DNA from: Solobacterium sp.
GTDB taxonomy: Bacteria > Bacillota_I > Bacilli_A > Erysipelotrichales > Erysipelotrichaceae
DNA length: 61,537 bases
Direction: 5' to 3'
Assembly (NCBI GenBank): GCA_024680365.1
Contig: JAILCN010000028.1
Location: forward strand, 1-61,537
Part shown: positions 27,244 through 35,920 of the stretch, one piece after another
How positions within the stretch are numbered: the first letter of the stretch is position 1
Layout of the letters: each line of letters starts with the position of its first letter
Translations under genes and position numbers: made by a program
Notes under the pieces: model-generated
Seen by the model: the letters and a program-made list of their open reading frames with translations, nothing else
The model's database searches: none
Told to the model about the DNA's origin: nothing

Positions 27244-27276
27244 GGAAAAGAAAAACCAGATCTCTGTGATCTGGTT
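27243..27276 (-). terminator. Intrinsic terminator of the HIT gene
   Basis: On the minus strand AACCAGATC and GATCTGGTT form a perfect 9-bp stem with a five-base loop, followed by a T-run with one interruption. It starts within the stop codon region of the HIT gene and faces the pectin operon terminator. Confidence 0.85.
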
Positions 27277-27707
27277 CAGAGTGCTGCTTTGATCTTTTCG
27301 ATCATCTTCGCGTATTCTTCTTCGCTCAGATATTTCTGACCGGGATTCATCGCGAAGACGCCGCCCCATTCAAATTCATCTTTGTACTTCGGTACCAGAT
27401 GCATGTGCAGATGGCAGCCGGTGTCGCCGTATGCGCCGTAGTTGATCTTGTCCGGATGGAATACTTTATGCAGCGCTTTCGCTGCTCTGTTGACGTCCGC
27501 GAAGAAGCGGTTCCGGTCATCATCACTCAGATCGACCATTTCACTGACATGATCCTGGTACGCGACGATGCATCTTCCCGGATGGCTCTGTTCCTTGAAG
27601 AGGATCAGCTGGCTGACGTCAAGATCACAGATCTTGATGCCGAATGCCGCAAGCAGTTCTCCTCCCTGGCAGTAGCCGCAATTTTCACCTTTGATTGTCG
27701 GATTCAT
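27276..27707 (-). CDS. HIT-family nucleotide-binding hydrolase
   Basis: This 143-residue histidine-triad protein carries HLHMHLVPK, the catalytic HxHxH, and an N-terminal Cys pair (CGYC) seen in some HIT members. HIT enzymes hydrolyse or transfer nucleotide monophosphates, for example aminoacyl- or sugar-linked AMP. AAGGTGA lies seven bases before ATG 27707, so that codon is preferred to the ATG at 27713. The gene is 18 bases after the SGNH hydrolase gene and is probably its operon partner. The in vivo substrate is unknown. Confidence 0.92.
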   Translation of the reverse strand: MNPTIKGENCGYCQGGELLAAFGIKICDLDVSQLILFKEQSHPGRCIVAYQDHVSEMVDLSDDDRNRFFADVNRAAKALHKVFHPDKINYGAYGDTGCHLHMHLVPKYKDEFEWGGVFAMNPGQKYLSEEEYAKMIEKIKAAL

Positions 27708-27725
27708 TTTCATTCACCTTTCTTG

Positions 27726-28451
27726 TTATATCCTTCTCAGGAAGTCTTCAATAAACCATGATTCAAATTCATGTGCCTTGTCGTTGGGGTGGGTATTGGA
27801 AGGGTAATTCACAGCCTGCTTCAGCTTGACCATCTGTTTGACTTCCTCGGAGATCTTCGGATTCTGGGAGCGGATCATGACCGGCGTATGTCTGTCGCCG
27901 TTCATATCGATATACGGAATGCCGTATTTCTCCGCGATCTCGATCTGGGCAGTCCGGTATGCTTCCCGGTCGCAGCCGTTGGAGACGAGAATGCCGATAT
28001 GCGCGAAGGGACGGTTGACGATCAGCCACTTCAGCACGACGTTCCATGCTCCGTAATAGGTATGCACGGTATCGTCATCGATCGTGCCGAGCGGGATGAT
28101 GCCGCGCGGGTCTTCACCGTCACCGCCTTTGCCGTGTTCATGATGGGAATCGTTGATGCCCAGATACAGGGTGATATAGTCACTGTCCGCAGGAATGTTC
28201 TGATAATACCATTCTGCTTCCGGATCGGTGAGACTGTTGTGGAATGTGCCGTCTTCCGGGAAGGCGATCGTTCTGCCGCCCATGAAGAAGGATACGATCT
28301 CCATGTCATTCCGGTTGCCGATCAGATACGGATAGGCATAATTCTTTCCCTGATAACGGCCTTCTTCAATGACGCTGCCGGTCACGCCGGCAGTGAAGCT
28401 GTCGCCGCAGACAGCCCACTTTTTTCCGTATAATGGATTCCCCTGGTACAT
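27726..28451 (-). CDS. SGNH/GDSL hydrolase
   Basis: This 241-residue lipase/esterase-like protein has the block I serine in CGDSFTAG, a glycine in block II (MGGRTIAFP), GIND in block III (LYLGINDSHHEH) and the Asp-His-type block V in THPNDKAHE. It lacks a signal peptide, so it is cytosolic. ATG 28451 follows AAGAGGAAAGC. A TTG further upstream would extend it into the previous gene and has no ribosome binding site. The family deacylates sugars, lipids or peptides; given the neighbouring pectin locus a sugar esterase is plausible but unproven. Confidence 0.87.
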   Translation of the reverse strand: MYQGNPLYGKKWAVCGDSFTAGVTGSVIEEGRYQGKNYAYPYLIGNRNDMEIVSFFMGGRTIAFPEDGTFHNSLTDPEAEWYYQNIPADSDYITLYLGINDSHHEHGKGGDGEDPRGIIPLGTIDDDTVHTYYGAWNVVLKWLIVNRPFAHIGILVSNGCDREAYRTAQIEIAEKYGIPYIDMNGDRHTPVMIRSQNPKISEEVKQMVKLKQAVNYPSNTHPNDKAHEFESWFIEDFLRRI

Positions 28452-28467
28452 AGCTTTCCTCTTTTCG

Positions 28468-29100
28468 TTATTTTTCAAACAGCATGCATCCGGACTGTCC
28501 GGGCATGTCGCAGATCATCTGATCCTTTCTGCTGGATCTGTGTTTTATCAGAGCGAACAGAAGCAGGAAATCGCCGGCTGACATCATGATGAGAAGTGCC
28601 GCCGCAAGCATCAGTGAGAATGATCCGCAGGTGATGCCGATGATAAACGGCACGATCGCCGCAAGCACAACAGCCAGGATATTGCCTGCCATATACGCCT
28701 TTTTCGGAATCGGAACAAGGCAGTTGACGGAAGGCGCAAAGGTATCCTTCATGATGCCGAATTCAATGGCTTTGTAGTCAATATGCCCGAAGATGATCCA
28801 TACGACTGCCCGGATCAGCTCTTTGGCTGACAGCATCAGGATGATGTATACAAGGAACATCAGACTGTCCTTCAGGGAACGGAAGCCGATCCCTGCCTGC
28901 GGACTCAGCAGCATGTACAGCACCAGTCCCAGTCCGCATACCGGCACGGCAAGCGTCAGGGAAAATCTGTTTGCCCGCTCATTGCCGACAGCCATGGAAA
29001 ACTGGCGGTAACCCTGTTTGCGGAGTCCGGAGCTCATCTCCTGAAATGCCTTCATGCGTTCCTGATCAACTGTTTTCGCATCTTTTTTCTGTTTATCCAT
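28468..29100 (-). CDS. DUF3267-like membrane protein with a degenerate zincin motif
   Basis: This 210-residue protein has about four membrane segments. Its layout recalls DUF3267, a family of putative membrane zinc peptidases with a HExxH motif at the start of the second helix. Here the corresponding stretch reads SAKELIRAVVW, so both histidines are replaced (Lys 93 and Arg 97) while the glutamate stays. It would therefore lack peptidase activity. GGGAG lies eight bases before ATG 29100; a longer frame upstream crosses a hairpin and the control region. It is the first gene of a three-gene minus-strand unit with the SGNH and HIT genes. Family membership is tentative. Confidence 0.7.
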   Translation of the reverse strand: MDKQKKDAKTVDQERMKAFQEMSSGLRKQGYRQFSMAVGNERANRFSLTLAVPVCGLGLVLYMLLSPQAGIGFRSLKDSLMFLVYIILMLSAKELIRAVVWIIFGHIDYKAIEFGIMKDTFAPSVNCLVPIPKKAYMAGNILAVVLAAIVPFIIGITCGSFSLMLAAALLIMMSAGDFLLLFALIKHRSSRKDQMICDMPGQSGCMLFEK

Positions 29101-29113
29101 GTGTATTACTCCC

Positions 29114-29135
29114 GGCATCCTTTCTGAGGGATGCC
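29114..29135 (-). promoter_or_regulatory. Hairpin next to the ribosome binding site of the DUF3267-like gene
   Basis: GGCATCC and GGATGCC pair over seven bases with an eight-base loop. On the minus-strand message the hairpin sits right before GGGAG and the ATG at 29100, so it may affect ribosome access. No T-run follows. Confidence 0.35.
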
Positions 29136-29246
29136 TGCTTCTTTCAGTATATCTTTGATCATGCCTAAAATACATGGACAAAACCGAGCAGTTTGGCAGG
29201 ATCAGCACACTTCCTATTGTAGAATAGAAGAGACGGAGGTGATCAT

Positions 29247-30536
29247 ATGCCCAAAGAATACTTCCCGGACGGAACAGAGATCAGTTCCTGGTTCTATGAC
29301 ACCAGCGTGCCGTCTCTTTCACAGCTTGGAAAACAGTATTCGTTCCGTGAAAACGGTATTCAAAGTGACGGAACGCTGCAGACCAGAGCGATCCAGCATC
29401 TGATCGACAAGGCGGCTGAAGAAGGCGGCGGCGTGGTCGTGATCGAAGAAGGCACATACCGCAGCGGTGCTCTGTTTTTTCCCGACGCTGTCAGTCTGTA
29501 TCTGAAGGCAGGAGCTGTTCTCAAAGGCAGTGATGATATCTCGGATTATCCGCTCTGCACGACGCGGATCGAAGGACAGACATGCACATATTTTCCGGCT
29601 CTGATCAACGTGACCGGTGCGAAGGGATTTGTACTGGCCGGGGAAGGAACGATCGACGGCAGCGGCGAACGCTTCTGGCGGGAATTCTGGCTTCGCAGAG
29701 AATGGAATCCGGACTGTACGAACAAAGACGGACAGCGGCCGAGACTGCTGTATATTTCCGGCAGTGAAGACGTGCTGATCAGCGGCGTTACGTTTCAGAA
29801 CGCAGCCTTCTGGACGACGCATATCTACAAATGCAGAAGAGTGAAATACATCGGCTGCCGGATGCTTTCGCCGCATGAAGGGATCAAAGGACCGAGCACC
29901 GACGCGATCGATATTGACGCGTGCAGCGACGTGCTGGTGAAAAACTGCTATATGGCGGTCAACGACGACGCGGTCGCGCTCAAAGGCGGCAAAGGACCCT
30001 GGGCAGACCGGGATGAGACCAGCGGAGGCAATGAGAGGATCATTATTGAAGACTGTGAATACGGCTTTGTGCACGGCTGCCTGACGTTCGGTTCAGAGTC
30101 TCTGTATGACCGCAACATCATCCTGCGCCGCATCACCGTATCCACCGGCTACAACCTGCTGTGGATGAAATTCCGGCCGGATACGCCGCAGTGCTACGAA
30201 TACGTGCGGATGGAGGATGTCAGAGGCAGATGTGCGAATTTCCTGAACATCAATCCCTGGATGCAGTTCTTCGACCTGCAGGGAAGGGAGGATCTGCCGC
30301 CTTCCGAAGGCAGACACGTGACCATCCGGAACTGTACGTTCAGCTGTGATACGTTTTTCAATGTCAGGGAAGACGCGGCGCATTATCATTTATCTGACTT
30401 TACGATGGAGAACATCGATGTCACAGCTACCGATATAACCTTCAAGCCTTCGTTTATTGAAGACTTCAAGGCAGAAAATATTTCACTGAAACAGAAAGAA
30501 GGAACGGAGTATCCGGACGCTGTCACAACGCTGTGA
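29247..30536 (+). CDS. GH28-family glycosidase (second copy), altered active-site motif
   Basis: This 429-residue beta-helix protein shares the GH28 motifs STDAID, NDDAVALKGG and VHGCLTFGSE, giving the three catalytic aspartates and the conserved histidine. The fourth GH28 motif, RIK, is replaced by LWMKFRP: the arginine is lost and the lysine kept. The natural substrate may therefore not be plain polygalacturonate; rhamnogalacturonan or another uronate-containing glycan is possible. There is no signal peptide, so it is cytosolic. GGAGGTGATC precedes the ATG. It is separated from the main operon by the minus-strand trio and stands with its own leader region. Confidence 0.87.
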   Translation: MPKEYFPDGTEISSWFYDTSVPSLSQLGKQYSFRENGIQSDGTLQTRAIQHLIDKAAEEGGGVVVIEEGTYRSGALFFPDAVSLYLKAGAVLKGSDDISDYPLCTTRIEGQTCTYFPALINVTGAKGFVLAGEGTIDGSGERFWREFWLRREWNPDCTNKDGQRPRLLYISGSEDVLISGVTFQNAAFWTTHIYKCRRVKYIGCRMLSPHEGIKGPSTDAIDIDACSDVLVKNCYMAVNDDAVALKGGKGPWADRDETSGGNERIIIEDCEYGFVHGCLTFGSESLYDRNIILRRITVSTGYNLLWMKFRPDTPQCYEYVRMEDVRGRCANFLNINPWMQFFDLQGREDLPPSEGRHVTIRNCTFSCDTFFNVREDAAHYHLSDFTMENIDVTATDITFKPSFIEDFKAENISLKQKEGTEYPDAVTTL

Positions 30537-30608
30537 AATGCGTCAAACGGGTCGTAAGTATCGTTCTGTTTCCTGTATAATGAACATGGAAGAAAGGGGA
30601 CCATTATC

Positions 30609-31976
30609 ATGAATCTGTTTAAACCGGTCGATATGACCAAAGGGGAGCCTGTAAAGGTCATCATTTTGTTTACGATACCGATGCTGATCGGCAATGTCGC
30701 CCAGCAGCTGTATAATACCGTCGACAGTATTATCGTCGGACGTTTTGTCGGCGACAATGCTCTGGCAGCGGTCGGCAGTGCCGGCCCGATCCTGAACCTG
30801 ATGCTGGTCCTGTTCATGGGTATTGCGACCGGAGCGGGGATCATGGTATCCCAGTACTACGGCGCGAGACAGCGCGATGAACTGTCGCGGACGATCGGCG
30901 CCTGCATCACGAGCACCATCGTCGCTTCGATCGTGATCATGGCGATCGGACCCTTCATCGCAAGACCGCTTCTCAACCTGCTGAATACGCCGGAATCGAT
31001 CATTGAGTGGTGCAACCAGTATCTGACCATCATCTTCCTCGGCGCTGCCGGAGGCGGTCTGTACAACATCCTCAGCGGCGTCCTGAGAGGCCTTGGCGAT
31101 TCTGTCAGCGCCCTGATCTATCTGCTTGTTGCGACCGTGCTGAATATCATCCTCGACTATGTATTCGTTGCGATCATGGGGATGGGTGTTGCCGGCGTTG
31201 CCTGGGCAACGATCATCGCCCAGTTCGTTTCCGCTGCGCTTTCCCTCTGGAAGCTGACCCGCATGCAGACGATCTTCGATCTGAAAAAGGAATATCTGAT
31301 CCCGGAATCCTTCTATATCAACAAGCTGGTTCATCTCGGTCTGCCTTCCGGCGTGACCCAGGCGATCTTCTCCATGTCCATGATCGTCGTACAGTCGCTG
31401 ACCAACAGCTTCGGCGAACTGTTCATCGCAGCCAACGTTATCGTCATGCGAATTGACGGCTTCGTCATGCTGCCGGCATTCTCCTTCGGTGCTGCCATGA
31501 CCACATTTGCCGGTCAGAACATCGGCGCGAAGCAGATGAACCGGGTGCTGGACGGCGCAAAGAAGGGGACCCTTGCCGCCATGGGCATCTCGGCAGTTCT
31601 GACCGGACTGATCCTGGTGCTCGGCAAGCATCTGATGGCGATCTTCACCGATACCGAAGAACTGATCACCTTAAGCAACAACATGATGCGCATCATCGCG
31701 GTCGGCTATATCCTGATGGAAGTGACCCAGTGTCTTTCCGGTATCATGAGAGGTGCCGGCGACACCGTGACGCCGATGTGGATCTCGATCATCTCCTCCG
31801 TCGCGCTGCGTATTCCGCTTGCCTACGGTCTGGTATGGCTTTCCAAAACACCTGAGCTGCCGCAGGGCAACTGCGCAATGATGTACGTATCCATGCTGAT
31901 CAGCTGGACGTGCGGCGCTCTGATGACATTCTTTATGTATCAGAAAGGAAACTGGAAGCGCAGAGCGATCTTCTGA
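30609..31976 (+). CDS. MATE-family efflux transporter
   Basis: This 455-residue protein has about twelve membrane segments and the MATE N-terminal pattern IPMLIGNVAQQLYNTVDSII, then VGDNALAAVGSAGP, with a second-half repeat around FGAAMTTFAGQNIGA. It exports unknown compounds using an ion gradient. AGGGGA precedes the ATG, and TATAAT at 30576-30581 is a plausible -10 with a poor -35. It is closely similar in layout to the MATE genes at 1639 and 60573. A terminator follows the stop. Confidence 0.93.
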   Translation: MNLFKPVDMTKGEPVKVIILFTIPMLIGNVAQQLYNTVDSIIVGRFVGDNALAAVGSAGPILNLMLVLFMGIATGAGIMVSQYYGARQRDELSRTIGACITSTIVASIVIMAIGPFIARPLLNLLNTPESIIEWCNQYLTIIFLGAAGGGLYNILSGVLRGLGDSVSALIYLLVATVLNIILDYVFVAIMGMGVAGVAWATIIAQFVSAALSLWKLTRMQTIFDLKKEYLIPESFYINKLVHLGLPSGVTQAIFSMSMIVVQSLTNSFGELFIAANVIVMRIDGFVMLPAFSFGAAMTTFAGQNIGAKQMNRVLDGAKKGTLAAMGISAVLTGLILVLGKHLMAIFTDTEELITLSNNMMRIIAVGYILMEVTQCLSGIMRGAGDTVTPMWISIISSVALRIPLAYGLVWLSKTPELPQGNCAMMYVSMLISWTCGALMTFFMYQKGNWKRRAIF

Positions 31977-31992
31977 TCTTCTTAAGGATCAG

Positions 31993-32017
31993 CGGCAGAT
32001 GAACGTCTGCCGTTTTT
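31993..32017 (+). terminator. Intrinsic terminator after the second MATE gene
   Basis: CGGCAGA and TCTGCCG pair over seven bases around a short loop and are followed by TTTTT. A TATAAT box at 32019-32024 follows at once and could start transcription of the next gene. Confidence 0.75.
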
Positions 32018-32042
32018 GTATAATGGAACAGGAGGGCACACG

Positions 32043-32954
32043 ATGAATAAGACACAGTGCGCAGCCGCCGCGGTATTGCTTCTGTGCGCGTGCAGCACGG
32101 AGAAGAAACCGTCCGGAAGAGCGGAAGATGATGTGAACGGAATGCTGCCTGTCCACAGCTATACGCTGAAGGATTGCCGGGAAGTCAGCGGCAGACAGGG
32201 CGTCTGCACAGACGGTGAATCCTTCTGGGTCAGCGGTTCTGCTTCCCTGACAAAATATGATCATGACTGGAATGTGATCGCTGAAAACACCGATCCCTTT
32301 CAGGGGTATGAGAGAGCAGTCAATCATATCGGTGACATTGACGTGTATGACAATGAGCTGTATATCGGCGCGGAATATTTCATGGACGGCGTCGGTTCAG
32401 AGATCCAGATCGCTGTGTATGACGCGGATACCCTCACACTGAAGCGTACATTTCCGTTTGATGAAAGCAGCGGTCAGCTGGAATGCTCAGGCATTGCGGT
32501 GGATCCGGACACAAAGACTGTCTGGATGTGTTCCTGGGTCGGCGAAGAAAGCGGCCGGTATCTCTACCGCTATGATCTCAGGACCGGCGCGTATCTTGGC
32601 AAGGTGCATATGCAGATGCCGCCCCAGTGGATCCAGGGCATCGCGTATTACAACGGCAGTTTCTACCTGAGCGCGGATGACGGCAGCGCGGATGATCACG
32701 AACCAGATCATCTCTACCGGACTGTGATACGGGAAGGAAGCACATACTGCACCGTTGTTCTGGAGCGCACCTTTGACGACGTCATGCGCCAGGGAGAGAT
32801 CGAAGGACTGTCCTTTGACCGGAAAAACAGTCAGCTGCTTCTGCTGTACAACCGCGGCGCGAGGATCGTCCTCGGCATGCCGAAAGGCTTCTACGAAGGA
32901 TACGACCGTGAAATATCAGAAGTGTACCGGTATGATATGAAAATCAGAAAGTAA
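32043..32954 (+). CDS. Lipoprotein with a beta-propeller-like domain
   Basis: This 303-residue protein has a lipoprotein signal peptide (MNKTQCAAAAVLLLCAC, lipobox LCAC with Cys 17). The rest is rich in short beta-strand repeats with Asp/Gly turns, such as GIAVDPDTKTVWMCSWVG and GIAYYNGSFYLSADDG, which suggests a six-bladed propeller of the NHL/SMP-30-like type. I do not recognise a specific family. GGAGGG precedes ATG 32043, and a TATAAT box lies 19 bases upstream of the start. It is likely exposed on the outer face of the membrane. Its role is unknown. Confidence 0.8.
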   Translation: MNKTQCAAAAVLLLCACSTEKKPSGRAEDDVNGMLPVHSYTLKDCREVSGRQGVCTDGESFWVSGSASLTKYDHDWNVIAENTDPFQGYERAVNHIGDIDVYDNELYIGAEYFMDGVGSEIQIAVYDADTLTLKRTFPFDESSGQLECSGIAVDPDTKTVWMCSWVGEESGRYLYRYDLRTGAYLGKVHMQMPPQWIQGIAYYNGSFYLSADDGSADDHEPDHLYRTVIREGSTYCTVVLERTFDDVMRQGEIEGLSFDRKNSQLLLLYNRGARIVLGMPKGFYEGYDREISEVYRYDMKIRK

Positions 32955-32966
32955 AAGGGGAAGAAC

Positions 32967-33242
32967 ATGGAAAAAAGAATACTGTCAACACTGCCGGCAT
33001 ATCCGGGATACCGGGTCAAAGAAGATCTGGGCATCATCTGGGCGTTTGATGATGATTTCCGGGTGCTCAGAAATCTCTGGCAGATGAATGAATCAATGAC
33101 AAGAGCATATGACAATCTCTGGAAAAAAGCAGAGCAGAAAGGCGCGAACGCGGTCCTCGGCATCAACCTGTGCCTGGCGCCGGAAAAGAGCATCCCGATC
33201 CTGCAGGGAACCGCGGTAATACTGGAAAAAGAAGATGATTGA
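32967..33242 (+). CDS. YbjQ/UPF0145-like small protein
   Basis: This 91-residue protein fits the YbjQ-type (heavy-metal-binding, UPF0145) fold: TLPAYPGYRVKEDLGIIW at the start, a helix with AYDNLWKKAEQKGANAVLGINL, and a closing strand GTAVILE. These proteins form pentamers and have no established biochemical role. AAGGGGAAG precedes the ATG, 12 bases after the lipoprotein gene, so both may be co-transcribed. A terminator overlaps its 3' end. Confidence 0.82.
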   Translation: MEKRILSTLPAYPGYRVKEDLGIIWAFDDDFRVLRNLWQMNESMTRAYDNLWKKAEQKGANAVLGINLCLAPEKSIPILQGTAVILEKEDD

Positions 33243-33258
33243 AAAATCGTCTTTTTTT
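33232..33258 (+). terminator. Intrinsic terminator overlapping a stop codon
   Basis: AAGATGATT and AATCGTCTT pair over nine positions with one G-U pair around a GAAA loop, followed by a T-run. The left arm contains the last codons of the YbjQ-like gene. Confidence 0.8.
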
Positions 33259-33329
33259 GTCTTCCTTTCACAAAAAGAAGCACTGTTTCTGATAGAATGA
33301 AACCGACAACAGAAACGGAGAATAATCAT

Positions 33330-34433
33330 ATGAGTAAAGTTACAGAGATCAGCAGAGAGAGCTGGATCAAAAGCACGTTCCCGGAATGGGGCACATGGCT
33401 GAACGAAGAGATCGAAAACACGCAGATCCCGGAAGGCAATGTCGGCATGTGGTGGCTGGGATGCACAGGCATCTGGTTCAAGACACCGGCCGATACCAAC
33501 ATCACGATCGACCTCTGGGCAGGCAACGGCAAGCGGACACACGGTGACGGAAAGATCAAAGTCGGACACCAGATGGCGAACATGGCCGGCGTCAGAAAGA
33601 TGCAGCCGAACCTCAGAGCAGTCCCGTTCGTGATCGATCCCTTCGCAGTGAAGCATGTCGACGCGGTCCTTGCGACGCATTATCATCAGGACCATATGAG
33701 TGCTGAATTCGCTGCCCATGTGATCCAGAGCGGCATGACGACAACAGACGCAGACGGAAAAGAGATCCCGGTACCGTTCATCGGACCGAAGAAGTCAGTC
33801 GAAACATGGATGAACTGGGGCGTTCCGGAAGACAGATGCATCACGGTCAAGCCGGGCGATGTCATTAAGATCAAGGATCTGGAGATCGTTGCCCTGGATT
33901 CCTTTGACAGGACATGCATCGTCACCACCGATTCACAGGGTCCGGACAGAGAAGAACTGTACGGCAAGTGCCCGACAGACATGGACGAAAAAGCAGTCAA
34001 CTACCTGGTGAAGACGCCGGGCGGCAATATCTATCACAGCGGTGATTCTCACTACTCCATCTACTTCGCGAAGCACGGCAAAGACTATAACATCGATGTC
34101 GCTTTCGGTTCCTTCGGCCTCAACCCGGTCGGTATCCAGGACAAGATGGAAGCGACAGATATCCTGCGCATGGCGGAAGCCCTGAAATGCAAAGTTGTGA
34201 TCCCCATCCATTACGATGTCTGGACAAACTTCATGGCGGATGTCAATGAGATCAAAGTGCTGTACGAGATGCGCAAAGACCGTCTCGACTACGCGTTCCA
34301 TCCGTTCTTCTGGGAAGTCGGCGGCAGATACATGTATCCGGCGGACAAGGACAGAAGAGCGTACCATCACGACAGAGGATTTGACGACTGCTTCGATTAC
34401 GAGCCGAATGTACCGTTCCGCTCTGTGCTGTGA
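33330..34433 (+). CDS. ulaG: L-ascorbate-6-phosphate lactonase-like metallo-hydrolase (UlaG)
   Basis: UlaG opens the lactone ring of L-ascorbate 6-phosphate in the Ula pathway. This 367-residue metallo-beta-lactamase-fold enzyme has THYHQDHMS, the Mn2+-binding HxHxDH-like motif, [12 protein letters not shown] and [10 protein letters not shown], all typical of UlaG. GGAG precedes ATG 33330. It heads a five-gene unit that contains a sugar kinase, UlaE and UlaF but no UlaD decarboxylase and no ascorbate PTS. The substrate may be another phosphorylated aldonolactone, since UlaG-like proteins occur in several pathways. Confidence 0.92.
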   Translation: MSKVTEISRESWIKSTFPEWGTWLNEEIENTQIPEGNVGMWWLGCTGIWFKTPADTNITIDLWAGNGKRTHGDGKIKVGHQMANMAGVRKMQPNLRAVPFVIDPFAVKHVDAVLATHYHQDHMSAEFAAHVIQSGMTTTDADGKEIPVPFIGPKKSVETWMNWGVPEDRCITVKPGDVIKIKDLEIVALDSFDRTCIVTTDSQGPDREELYGKCPTDMDEKAVNYLVKTPGGNIYHSGDSHYSIYFAKHGKDYNIDVAFGSFGLNPVGIQDKMEATDILRMAEALKCKVVIPIHYDVWTNFMADVNEIKVLYEMRKDRLDYAFHPFFWEVGGRYMYPADKDRRAYHHDRGFDDCFDYEPNVPFRSVL

Positions 34434-34450
34434 TCTGACGGAGAAATACT

Positions 34451-35920
34451 GTGAGCATCCTTGTGCTTGATATCGGCACAACGAGCATGCGCGGCATTCT
34501 GTATGAAAAAGACGGAACGCCTGAGTATCTTGCCAGAAGGGAAAGCCATCTGATCTTTCTCGGTGATGCGCTGATCGAGGAGGATCCTTCTGACTTCAGA
34601 GAAGAAGCGCTCTCCATCATCCGCGAGATCACGGATCACTGCCGTGCTGAGGACATTGAGGCAGTTGCCATGACGTCCCAGCGCTCCAGCATCATCGCGG
34701 TCGATGAAGAAGGCAGTCCGCTGCTTCCCTGCATCATGTGGCAGGATACGCGCAACCGCAGCATCTGTGCTGAATTATCGAAATACAACGATCATCTGTT
34801 TCAGCTGACCGGAGCGGAAGTCAGCACGGTCTTTTCAGGCAGTAAAATGACCTGGATCCGGCAGAATGAAAAAGAGATCTACGCGAAAACACACAAATTC
34901 CTGAATATTCCCGAATATGTCTGTTTCTGCATGACCGGCGAATATGTATCAGATCATACCTACGCGAGCAGGACCGGACTCATGAACCTGCGGACAGGAG
35001 AATGGGATCCGGAAACGCTTGCCCTGTATGACGTGGATCCCGCGAAGCTGTGCCGTCTGGTGCAGCCGGGGGAAACAGCGGCTCTGATCACGGACGCGTT
35101 TGCGGAAGCCAGCGGTCTGCCCAAAGGGACTCCGCTGATCCACTGCGGCGGCGATCAGCAGTGCGCGGCGGCCGGCCAGGGCGTCATTGAAGAAGGCAGC
35201 GTATCGATCACGATCGGCACCGGCGGCTTTCTCATGGCTGCCTGCCGGAAACTGCCGGACGTGCTGCCCAGCGGTCTGATCTTCAACCGGAGCTGTGTGC
35301 CCGGTGAATACGTTATGGAAACCAATGTCCTGAGCTGCGGTGCTGCCTTTGACTGGTGCGCGCGGCAGCTGTACGGAATGGACAGGATCGATTACGCGTT
35401 CCTGGAAAAAGAACTGAATAAAGAAAACTTCGTCTCAAGCTGTCTTGTCGTGCCGTATTTCAGCGGCCGCGGTGCACCCGCATGGGACCCGCAGGCAAGG
35501 GCAGTGTTTGCCGGCATTACAACGGCCACCCGCAGAAGCGAGCTGTTCAAGAGCATCATGGAAAGCGTCTTTATGGAAATGGCTTCCCAGCTGGATTACT
35601 TCCGCAGGACGACGCCGGTAAATCAGATCTGTGCATCCGGCGGTGTCTGTGCAAGCGATGCACTCTGTCAGCTGCTGGCAGATGTCTGCGGCACGCCTGT
35701 CTATATCACCGAAGACCCGGAAGCCACAGCCTTCGGCGCTCTGATGACAGCACTGGCCGGCAGGGGAGAATACGCTTCCCTGGAAGAAGTCTGGGAAAAG
35801 CTCGGCAGACATGAGAGGATCTGTTTCCAGCCGGATGAAGAACGACACCGTCAGTATCTTCTGAAACAGAAAGAAATGAACGCGCTGTACGAAAGCGTGA
35901 AGAGAGGTAATACACAATGA
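34451..35920 (+). CDS. FGGY-family carbohydrate kinase, possibly L-xylulose kinase
   Basis: This 489-residue kinase has the FGGY N-terminal phosphate motif (DIGTTSMRGILY), MWQDTRN in the sugar-binding region, and GGDQQCAAAGQG with TIGTGGFL in the second half. The start is GTG 34451, eight bases after CGGAG. FGGY kinases act on xylulose, ribulose, glycerol, gluconate and others. With UlaE and UlaF next to it, phosphorylating L-xylulose to L-xylulose 5-phosphate would feed directly into those epimerases, as LyxK does in enterobacteria. The substrate is inferred from context. The stop overlaps the next start (ATGA). Confidence 0.9.
   Translation: MSILVLDIGTTSMRGILYEKDGTPEYLARRESHLIFLGDALIEEDPSDFREEALSIIREITDHCRAEDIEAVAMTSQRSSIIAVDEEGSPLLPCIMWQDTRNRSICAELSKYNDHLFQLTGAEVSTVFSGSKMTWIRQNEKEIYAKTHKFLNIPEYVCFCMTGEYVSDHTYASRTGLMNLRTGEWDPETLALYDVDPAKLCRLVQPGETAALITDAFAEASGLPKGTPLIHCGGDQQCAAAGQGVIEEGSVSITIGTGGFLMAACRKLPDVLPSGLIFNRSCVPGEYVMETNVLSCGAAFDWCARQLYGMDRIDYAFLEKELNKENFVSSCLVVPYFSGRGAPAWDPQARAVFAGITTATRRSELFKSIMESVFMEMASQLDYFRRTTPVNQICASGGVCASDALCQLLADVCGTPVYITEDPEATAFGALMTALAGRGEYASLEEVWEKLGRHERICFQPDEERHRQYLLKQKEMNALYESVKRGNTQ

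Noticed and set aside
25741-27369. Open frame of 542 codons on the minus strand opposite uxaC
   Set aside because: It mirrors the codon pattern of uxaC, has no ribosome binding site and no recognisable domain. The same holds for long minus-strand frames opposite the binding protein (7664-9025), glgA, tdh and the SGNH/GNAT genes.
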